From contig CANJKZ010000724.1 of NCBI GenBank assembly GCA_947471745.1, positions 1,962,501 through 2,026,500 on the forward strand: DNA of 64,000 nucleotides. The letters run 5' to 3'. Source of the DNA: Closterium sp. Naga37s-1. Taxonomy: Eukaryota > Streptophyta > Zygnematophyceae > Desmidiales > Closteriaceae. Position numbers and translations under genes: made by a program. This document shows, one piece after another, positions 56,183 to 64,000 of the stretch (position 1 is the first letter of the stretch; each line of letters starts with the position of its first letter). Below the pieces are notes generated by a model, which saw only the letters and a program-made list of their open reading frames with translations, did no database searches and was not told the DNA's origin.

Positions 56183-56305
56183 TGTCAGACTTATATGACA
56201 TAGCTACTGTAGGCTATAGTGGGGTAGCACATATGGGGTACAGTTTTCTAGGGTTTACATTTGTACCCAACTTTCCCTTAGTCATTCATTCCTCGTTTCT
56301 TCTCA
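56183..56305 (+). repeat. 5' LTR (123 bp)
   Basis: TGTCAGACTT...CTTCTCA with the telo-box-related CTAGGGTTTAC. It is followed at once by the primer site. Confidence 0.93.
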
Positions 56306-56439
56306 TGGTATCGAGCAGGTTCCTTAGTGGGAACGATTCCTAGGGCCCACCACCACGAATTTTTTTTTTTCCTGCCCGGAGCGCGCTTCGCTCCGGCCCG
56401 AGTCGCGCCCTGTGTGCTCTCCCTACCGTCGCGCCCTCG

Positions 56440-57175
56440 CTAGGCCCCTCACGGCCCCGTCGCGTCGCCCTTAGCGGCCCTCTCACGGCTCCCTAGCGTC
56501 GCCCTTACGGCTCGTCGCGCCGCCCTTACGGCCCGTCGCGCCGCCCTTACGGCCCGTCGCGCCCGTCGCGCCGCCCTCACGGCCCCTCGTGCCGCCTTTA
56601 CGGCCCGTCGCGCCGCCCTTACGGCCCGTCGCGCCCGTCGCGCCGCCCTCACGGCCCCTCGTGCCGCCCTTATGGCCCCTCGCGCTACCCTTACGGGCCC
56701 TCTCGCGGCCCCTTCGGCCCCTCCCGTCGCCAGTCGGCCCCTTACGGCCCCCTCGCGGCCCCTCGAGCCGCCTTCCGCGGCCTCCTCACGGCCTGTCGCC
56801 GCCCTCGACGGCCCCTCGTGGCGCCCTTCACGGCCTCTCCGCCGCTCTTCGCGGCCCCTAGCGGCCGGCAGCCGCCGTCCCTGAGGCAGCAGCCGCAGCC
56901 GTCTCTGCAGCAGCAGTCGCCACAGCTTCTGCGACTGCTGCCGCGGTCGTCACCAACCACACCAGCCGCCGAGCCGCCCAGCAGCCGAGCACCCGAGCCG
57001 CCGAGCTGTCCTGCAGCCGAGCAGCCGAGCCGCCGAGCCGCCGAGCCGCCCAGCAGCCGACCGCCGAACCGCCCGGGCCGCCGAGTTGCCGAGCCGCCCG
57101 AGCCGCCCGAGCCGCCGAGCCGCCCGAGCCGCCGTGTCGCCGACCCGCCGTCCTGCCGAGCCGCCTGAGCCGCCC
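56440..57175 (+). repeat. GC-rich tandem-repeat leader in two blocks
   Basis: First block: GCGCCGCCCTTACGGCCCGTC-type units (about 56450-56870). Second block: CGAGCCGCCGAGC and CCCAGCAGCCGAGC units (about 56965-57170), similar to the first block of the leader at 30.78-30.99 kb on the other strand. Confidence 0.85.
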
Positions 57176-57249
57176 TGTCCGGTAAGAGCAGCGCCTCTAT
57201 CACTGCACGGCCCTTACCCTACTGTTCGCACTGCTAGTCTACTGCTGTC

Positions 57250-60200
57250 ATGGCTACCCCTAGTGTCCTCGCCTTTGACGCTGAGGGTCGGGCCATTGAC
57301 TTTGACGTCTGGGTAGATGACCTGCAGCTTTTCTTACAGTGCGATAGGGCAGACGGTCTCTCCCTCTTTGATCTCACCTCTGGTGCCTCTCCTGCCCCTG
57401 CTGCTGATGCCGACGCCACTGTTCGCTCACAGTGGGCCACACGCGATGCTGCTGCACGTCTAGCTGTGCGTCGTCACCTGCCTACCTCTGAGCGTGCGCA
57501 CTTTAGCCAGTACAAGAGTGCTCACACCTTGTACGACGCTGTAGTTGCGCGCTACTCCTCCCCTGCCACTGCTGCACTGAGCCGCCTCATGCTACCGTAC
57601 CTCTTCCCTGACCTTGCTGCCTTTCCCACAGTCGCTGACCTCATTACGCACCTCCGCACTAGTGACACTCGCTACCGCGCTGCGCTTCCTGCTGAGTTCT
57701 GCGCCAAGAACCCCCCCCCCATGTACATCACCCTCTACTACATAGTCACCCGGCTCCCTGACTCCCTTCGCGTAGTCAGGGACCACTTCCTCTCAGTTTG
57801 CCCCACCACTCTCACCGTTGACCTCCTCGAGAAGGCCCTCCTAGCAGCAGAGAAGAGCATAGTCGCTGTAGGAGCCTCTCGTGGTGACCCTCGCACCCCC
57901 GTCTTTGAGGGGTGTTCCCCCTCCCCCCTTTTGCCCTCTGTTGCCTCTGCTGCTGCGGCCGACCTCGTTGGTCTCGAGTCGGTCGGCGCTGCGTCTGCCC
58001 CGAGCGGGAGACGCCGCACCGGCAAGGGCAAGGGGGGCAAGGGTGCTGGAGGGGCTGGCGGGGGTGGCGGAGGTGGCGGTGGCGGCAGTGGAGGGGGTTG
58101 GGGTGGTGGTGGGAGTGGTGGCGGGGGTGGAGGTGTCGGTGGCGGCAGTGGAGGCGGAGGCGGCGGTGGCGGTGGGAGCGGAGGTGGCGGAGGTGGCGGC
58201 GGTGGCGGAGGCGGCGGCGGAGGAGGTGGAGCTGGTCGGGGTGGCGCTGGGCAGAGGGTCGGCTCCGGTGGTGGTCAGCGCCAGCAGCAGCAGCAGCAGC
58301 GGCAGCTGCGCACTCGTGACATCCCCCCCCCTCAGCAGCTCCGTGAGTGGTACGCTGCACGCCAGCGGGGTGGGGGTACTGGTCCGTGCACCTACGTCCT
58401 ACGCACCGGCGACCGCGCGGGTGAGCAGTGCGGGGGTGCGCACTCCACCCAGCGCTGCTTTGGCCGCCTGACGGACGCTTGGTGTCACCAGTTCCCAGAG
58501 GCCACTGAGATCCCCCGCTGGGGCGAGCTGTCTAGGGCGGGTGTAGCTGTCTTTGACCTTGACTTTGATGCTATTCTTGCTGCCATGTATGCTGTGACTA
58601 TTAGTGATGAGGGTGACTGTTACCGGTGTTTTCCGCCCGACCCGGGCTTGAGACTGCTGCTCTAGGTACTGGTGAGGCTGCTGCTCTAGGTGCTAGCGAG
58701 GCTGCTGCTCTAGGTGCTCGTGCGTCTGCTCACTCAGGTGCTGGTGAGTCTGCTCTCTCAGGTACTGCGTCGGCTTCGGCCTCCCACACCTTCACCCTTG
58801 ACTCGGGGGCTTCTCGCTCCTTCTTTCGAGACCGCACCACACTCACGCCGCTTGGCCGGCCAGTTGCAGTCTCTCTGGCAGACCCCTCTGGGGGTCCTGT
58901 CCTTGCTCACTTCTCCGCTGTCCTCCCGTGTCCGGCGGCCCCCTCTGGCACCCTGTCTGGTCTTTACCTCCCCTCGTTCTCTACGAACTTGGTGAGTGGT
59001 GCTGACCTACAGGATGCGGGGGTTCACCAGTTCACTCCTGCGAGTCAGCGGGTGACCCACTGCACGGACGCTCGGACAGGCCGACACCTGGCCACGTTTA
59101 CACGTCGGCCGGGGTCGAGCCTGTACACACTGACCACTGCGTCTCCTCCAGTCACTGCGTCTGGTCAGGTAGCTGCGTCGGGTCAGGTGTTTGCTGCAGC
59201 GTCCAGGTCTGGTCCTGAGTCTGCCCCCTGTTCGTGTCGCCTCCTGTCGCACGAGACTCTCCTCTGGCACCACCGCCTTGGTCACCCCTCCCTGCTTCGT
59301 CTCCGAGGCATGGCCTCCCGTGTCCTTGTCTCTGGTCTTCCCCGGTCCCTCCCTCCCCTTCCTCCGGGGCCCGGCCATACCTGCGTCCCTTGTGTCGAGG
59401 GGCGGCAGCGGGCTGCCCCTCACTCCTCCCAGTTTCCTCCGACAAAGGCCCCGCTGCAGACGCTTCACATGGACGTGTGGGGCCCGGCCCGCGTCCGTGG
59501 ACAGGGTCACGAGCGCTACTTCCTGCTGGTGGTTGACGACTACTCGCGTTACACCACGGTCTTCCCCTTGCGCAGCAAGGGTGATGTCACTGAGGTGTTG
59601 ATCGACTGGATCCGCGCAGCTCGTCTCCAGCTCAGGCAGAGCTTCGGCTCGGACTTTCCTGTTCTGCGTCTGCACTCTGACAGAGGTGGAGAGTTCTCCT
59701 CTGGCCTTCTGCGAGCCTACTGTCGTGCACGAGGCATCCGCCAGACCTTCACGCTTCTGGACTCTCCACAGCAAAATGGGATTGCTGAGCGCCGCATTGG
59801 CATGGTCATGGACGTCGCCCGTACGTCCATGATGCATGCGGCTGCCCCCCATTTTCTGTGGCCGTTTGCGGTTCGGTACGCGGCGCATCAGATCAACCTT
59901 CACCCCAGGGTCTCCATGCCGGAGACCTCCCCAGCTTTGCTGTGGACGGGGAAGGTTGGCGATGCGTCTGCGTTCCGTGTCTGGGGATCTCTGGCGTTTG
60001 TCCGCGACTTGTCTGCGGACAAGCTGTCCCCTCGTGCTGCTCCTTGCGTCTTCCTTGGCTTCCCCCCTGACGCGCCAGGGTGGCAGTTCTACCACCCCAC
60101 CTCTCGACGTGTTCTGTCCTCCCAGGACGTCACGTTTGACGAGTCGGTCCCCTACTACCGCCTCTTCCCCTACCGCACTCCGTCCCTCCCCCCGCCACCG

Positions 60201-63167
60201 CTCTTCCTTGTGCCAGGTCCCCCCCCGGTAGACCCCCTCCCCCCTCAGGGTCCTGCCCCCTCAGGTGTGTCCCAGGTAGACGCAGTCGAGCCTGTCGAGG
60301 TTACTGGTGACTCTGGTGCTGCTGAGGGTGCTGAGCCTGGGGGTGCTGACTCTGGGGGTGCTGAGCGTGTGGGTGCTACACCTGGGGGTGCTGAGCCTGA
60401 GGGTGCTACTACTGGGGGTCCTGAGCCTGGGGGTGCTGAGCCTGGGGGTGCTACTACTGGGGGTGCTGAGCCTGGGGGTACTACGCCTGGAGGTGCTGAG
60501 CCTGGGGGTGCGGAGCCTGAGGGAGCTGGGCCTGCTCGTGTGGCGTCTGGCGGTGCTGAGCCTGGAGGTTCTCCGGGTGCTTCGTCTCGGCGGGAGCCAC
60601 TTTCTCCACCGGAGCTGCGCGAGTGGTTTGCCCGGCACTGGAGGCGTGCTGCTGGAGCTGGAGGTTCTTCGGCTGCTGAGGGTGCTGGTGCCGCGGGTCC
60701 CGGAGGTGCTCGTACTGGGAGTACTGGAGCTGCTGGGCCTGCGGGTACGACTAGAGCTGAGGCTACTGCTGTCGGTCCTGGAGGCGGTCCTACTGGGGGT
60801 GCTACTGGTGCTGCTGGAGGTACTGGAGCTGGAGGTGCTGCTGGCGCTGGTGCTGCCGCTGGGGGTACTGGTGCTGTCCCTGCTGTGTCTGGAGTCGCCG
60901 CGCGGCCTCGGCCGTACTTCGTTCCGCTGCTTCAGCAGGTTCTTGGTCTCCCGCCTTCTTCTGGTCCTCCTCCTCCCTTAGAGTGTCCACAGCCTGTCCC
61001 GTCACAGTTACAGTTACAGCCGGCCTCCCCACTGCCCGCTCCTTCTCCCTACACTGGTCCTACTGGAGGTCTTACTGAGCGTCGTGAGCCTGCGTCTCGC
61101 CCTGCGTCGCCTGTCCGTGCTGCTCGCACTAGTGGTCGTGGTTCGCGTCAGCGTCCTCCTCCTGTCCCTGGCACGCACCGGATGTCTCTGCGTCCGTCCA
61201 CTGCTCCTCTGCGTGCCCCTTTGCCTTCTCCTCCTGAGTCCTCTCTTCCTGCTCTTCCTGACCCGGAGTCGGACTCCCTTCGTGCTGCCAGTCCGACTGT
61301 CACGCGTCTCCTTGCTACTGTTGTCACTGACCCTTCCTTTGAGTCCACTGCTGCGTCTGCCCTAGTTGCTGAGCTCGTCGACTTTGCTGCTCGCTGTCGT
61401 CTAGACTACGCTGCTAGTCTTGTTGCTGAGTCTGAGTCTGTCTGTCCTCCGTCCGTCGAGGGTGAGTGTGCCCTTGGCACGGACGTCCTTGAGGACAGGC
61501 AGGAGGAGTTCCAGTATCTGGCTGCTGCTTCACCTCATCTCGTGTCCGTACTGCTTACCCCTGAGGGAGACCCGGATGCACTTGACATCCCGACTCCGCG
61601 CTCTTACGCGGAGGCGATAGAGGGTCCCTACTCCTCTCAGTGGCAGGCAGCTATGGACACAGAGATGGCTTCCTGGAAGTCCACAGGCACCTACGTTGAC
61701 GAGGTTCCCCCGCCTGGGGCGAACATCGTCAGTGGCATGTGGATTTTCAGGGTGAAGCGACCGCCGGGTTCTCCGCCTGTCTTCAAGGCGCGTTACGTGG
61801 CTCGTGGCTTCAGTCAGCGGCAGGGAGTTGACTGCTTTCAGACCTTCTCTCCCACCCCGAAGATGACCACTCTTCGGGTACTGCTGCACATAGCTGCTCA
61901 CCGCGACTACGAGCTGCACTCTCTTGACTTCAGCACTGCTTTCTTGCAGGGCAGCCTGCACGAGGAGATCTGGCTGCGTCGCCCACCTGGCTTCACTGGG
62001 TCTTTTTCTCCTGGCACCCAGTGGAGCCTCCGGCGGCCACTCTACGGTCTCCGCCAGGCACCGCGTGAGTGGCACGACACACTGAGGACTACACTTGCGG
62101 CTCTTGGGTTTGCTCCCTCTACTGCTGACCCGTCGCTGTTTCTGCGCACCGACACTTCTTTGCCGCCGTTCTACATCCTCGTGTACGTCGACGACTTGGT
62201 CTTTGCCACAGCTGACACTGCTGGACTCGCCCACGTGAAGTTCGAGCTGCAGAAGAGACACACGTGCACAGACCTGGGTGAACTGCGCAGCTACCTTGGC
62301 TTGCAGATCACCTGGGACAGAGCACGCCGCACCATTACCCTGACTCAGTCACACATGGTGCAACAGGTCCTTCAGCGCTTCGGCTTCACGTACTCCTCGC
62401 CTCAGGCCACTCCTCTGCCTACTCGCCACTCGCTCTCAGCTCTGCCTTCGGATGAGTCCGTAGAGTCAAGTGGCCCGTACCCAGAGCTTGTTGGCTGCCT
62501 CATGTACCTGATGACCTGCACACGACCTGACCTCGCATACCCTCTTAGCATTCTCGCACGCTATGTTGCTCCTGGGAGACACAGACCGGAGCACATGGCT
62601 GCAGCGAAGAGGGTGTTGCGTTACTTGTGCAGTACGTCGGGCATGGTGCTTGTGCTTGGAGGGCAGAGTCCAGTGGTCCTCACTGGGCACGCAGACGCTT
62701 CTTGGGCTGACGACCAGGCTACGCAGCGGTCGTCACAGGGTTACACCTTCAGCCTTGGTTCCGGCTCTGTTTCGTGGCGGGCTACCCGCTCGTCTTCTGT
62801 TCTCGGCTCCAGTTGTGAGGCTGAGATCTACGCCGGGGCCATGGCTGCACAGGAGCTTCGCTGGCTCACCTACCTGCTGACTGACCTCGGAGAGCCGCCT
62901 CGTTCTCCTCCAGTGCTGTACGTAGACAACAAGGCCATGCTGGCCTTGTGTCGAGAGCAGAGACTGGAGCACAGAACGAAGCACATTGCTCTCCGCTACT
63001 TCCTTGCTCGTGAGCTACAGCAGCGTGGTCAGCTGCGGCTTGCGTACGTGGCCTCTCAGGCCAACACTGCTGATATCTTCACCAAGGCACTTGCGCCTTG
63101 TGATCATCAGCGCTTCTGTACTCACCTGGGTCTTGTGCCTACCTTGCCTCACTTGCTCACCCCTTGA
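57250..63167 (+). pseudogene. Copia gag-pol region of the element at 56183-63497
   Basis: Starts MATPSVLAFDAEG. Parts: gag (57.25-58.0 kb), glycine-only linker (58.05-58.24 kb), poly-Gln run, Cys/His finger, retropepsin (FTLDSGASRSFF near 58.8 kb), integrase (WHHRLGHPSL, DVWGP, HSDRGGEF, ERRIG, 59.25-59.8 kb), GGAEP linker (60.3-60.5 kb), RT (61.6-62.4 kb, YVDD near 62.2 kb), RNase H (YVDNKAM near 62.9 kb), ending PTLPHLL. It is close in sequence to the whole-looking copy at 24439-31865. About one break. Confidence 0.9.
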
Positions 63168-63374
63168 CCTTGTTTGTACTGTTGCATATATATATACACC
63201 TGCTCTTACTTGTCTAGCCTTATATATATATGTAATCCTGCATGTGAACTGGCCTTGTGGCCTTGACCTTGTGCTCGGAATGTGTGGTGACTTTGTGATC
63301 CACCCTGAGCTTGCTTTGCTTTGCTTGACTGGTCTTGTGACCCCTTGTTCTCCCCCACTTTGCCTATGGGGGTG

Positions 63375-63497
63375 TGTCAGATTTATATGACATAGCTACT
63401 GTAGGCTATAGTGGGGTAGCACATATGGGGTACAGTTTTCTAGGTTTTACATTTGTACCCAACTTTCCCTTAGTCATTCATTCCTCGTTTCTTCTCA
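63375..63497 (+). repeat. 3' LTR (123 bp)
   Basis: Two substitutions from 56183-56305. It is preceded by CTATGGGGGTG and followed by AGATG. Confidence 0.93.
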
Positions 63498-63502
63498 AGA
63501 TG

Positions 63503-63892
63503 CTCGTTTTTCTTCATGTCCGCAAAACAATTTTTTTAAGATGTTTAAGCTAGAATTGATTCAGATGGACAACGTAATTGGCACACGTGTGCGACGGGAA
63601 ATGATCGAGCATGTTGGAGCATATTCGGCTAGGGATATGCTGAATATTGATACACGTCGATTATTACAAAAAAAACGATACATTGTTCAACGAGTTCAAA
63701 AATCTTCTCATGTCACCGCAGTACTTAGAGAATTGTAGGAAAGATCTATTTGCAATGATACGTCAGTTAGGCCCGCCAACATTCTTTTTAACGATATCTA
63801 TGGCCGATACAAAATGGATCGACCTGCACGTTATCCAACAGGAACATAACAAAAATACAAGAAATTTAGCTAACCTTTCAAAACCAATTTAA
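63503..63892 (+). CDS. Helitron Rep N-terminal region, last visible part
   Basis: It resumes in phase after the Copia element: CPQNNFFKMFKLELIQMDNV, as expected after the WELLHKD segment in Helentrons (typically KDRR...PNIFFKxKKLQ). The conserved text then passes, through a run of eight A (63668-63675), into another frame: NDTLFNEFKNLLMSPQYLEN and DLFAMIRQLGPPTFFLTISM with ADTKW. The last string is the Helitron_like_N hallmark. A one-base length change in the A run is the simplest explanation. The frame reaches TAA at 63890-63892, directly before the next LTR. Confidence 0.8.
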
Positions 63893-64000
63893 TGTCAGAA
63901 CTAGCAGTAGAAAGTAAGAATGAAGAAAGGAGGGGTTTCACTAGCAAGCAGTTGAGTACATATAGGAAACCCTAGATTGGGCTGTACTCGCTATAGAGCA
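63893..64000 (-). mobile_element. LTR at the edge of a further minus-strand Copia element
   Basis: TGTCAGAACTAGC at the left end, then GGAAACCCTAG (telo-box) and GTACTCGCTATAGAGCA. Read on the minus strand it matches the LTRs at 8520, 32585 and 43389. The rest lies outside the window, so it may be a 3' LTR of a full element or a solo LTR. TTTAA (63888-63892) would be the left target duplication. Confidence 0.7.

Larger units (their letters stand above)
56183..63497 (+). mobile_element. Young Copia element with 123-bp LTRs inside the Helitron; nearly whole
   Basis: AGATG at 56178-56182 and 63498-63502 is a perfect duplication. The LTRs (56183-56305 and 63375-63497, TGTCAGAC/T...CTTCTCA) differ at two positions. 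Then follow the primer site TGGTATCGAGC, the GGGCCCACC box (56343-56351), a GC-rich leader (56.44-57.17 kb), gag to RNase H (57.25-63.17 kb), the conserved 3' UTR and the polypurine tract. Young; about one break. Confidence 0.94.
46299..63892 (+). mobile_element. Helentron-type Helitron, 5' coding part, split by two Copia elements
   Basis: The pieces 46299-47398, 54564-56182 and 63498-63892 read in sequence as one rolling-circle transposon gene block: OTU protease, two AP2-like domains, then the N-terminal region of the Rep-helicase protein (MAPGERSRPLPILMDKHVEE; LFAMIRQLGPPTFFL). Setting aside each Copia insertion plus one target-duplication copy keeps the reading frame exactly. The catalytic HUH Rep and the helicase would follow to the right of the window. 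The 5' terminus was not found. It shows one in-frame stop and two frame changes. Confidence 0.8.

Noticed and set aside
58626-60095. Long minus-strand frame opposite the Copia integrase (about 59.0-60.1 kb)
   Set aside because: It is antisense to a well-supported integrase, recurs opposite every Copia copy, and reflects GC-rich third positions rather than a gene.

Overview
The window is a nuclear repeat-rich block from a green plant lineage. Supporting signs are plant-type Copia and Gypsy elements primed by initiator-Met-like tRNA, GT-AG introns, AP2-like domains and telo-box motifs. A streptophyte alga (Chara- or Closterium-like) is my best guess, from a general sense of similar Copia proteins; I could not check it. 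No ordinary intact host gene, rRNA, complete tRNA gene or CRISPR array was found. Most of the 64 kb is transposons inserted into transposons.

Left block (1-21,725): the edge of a minus-strand Copia element, then an old, heavily broken minus-strand Gypsy element. A Copia-like element with 1.4-kb LTRs (3,680-10,124) sits in the Gypsy RT; it carries an inner remnant of a second Copia family. A second Copia element (12,103-20,969) sits in the Gypsy gag; it in turn carries a small LTR element inside its own LTR and a MITE-like insertion.

Middle block (21,726-35,775): a minus-strand spliced gene encoding an Ulp1/C48-type cysteine protease, a long 33-bp-repeat minisatellite and an AP2-like C-terminus. 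Its long exon is split in frame by a whole-looking Copia element (24,439-31,865). Its upstream side is cut by a fold-back Copia derivative (32,585-34,309) that contains a 22-bp copy of the gene's own exon. Beyond it lie a cluster of TGACGTCA palindromes, a SINE-like unit and simple repeats.

Right block (35,776-64,000): another Copia element with identical LTRs, AT-rich non-coding DNA, two solo LTRs, a PIF/Harbinger-type MITE, and then a plus-strand Helentron-type Helitron. The Helitron encodes an OTU cysteine protease, two tandem AP2-like domains and the N-terminal Rep region. Two Copia elements (47,399-54,563 and 56,183-63,497) split it in frame, a third starts at 63,893, and its catalytic Rep and helicase lie beyond the window.

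Ten insertions have flanking duplications that I read directly, so the order of insertion can be reconstructed. The Copia families share very short LTRs (123-135 bp), a GGGCCCACC box after the primer site, GC-rich tandem-repeat leaders, glycine-only gag linkers and a conserved 3' UTR.
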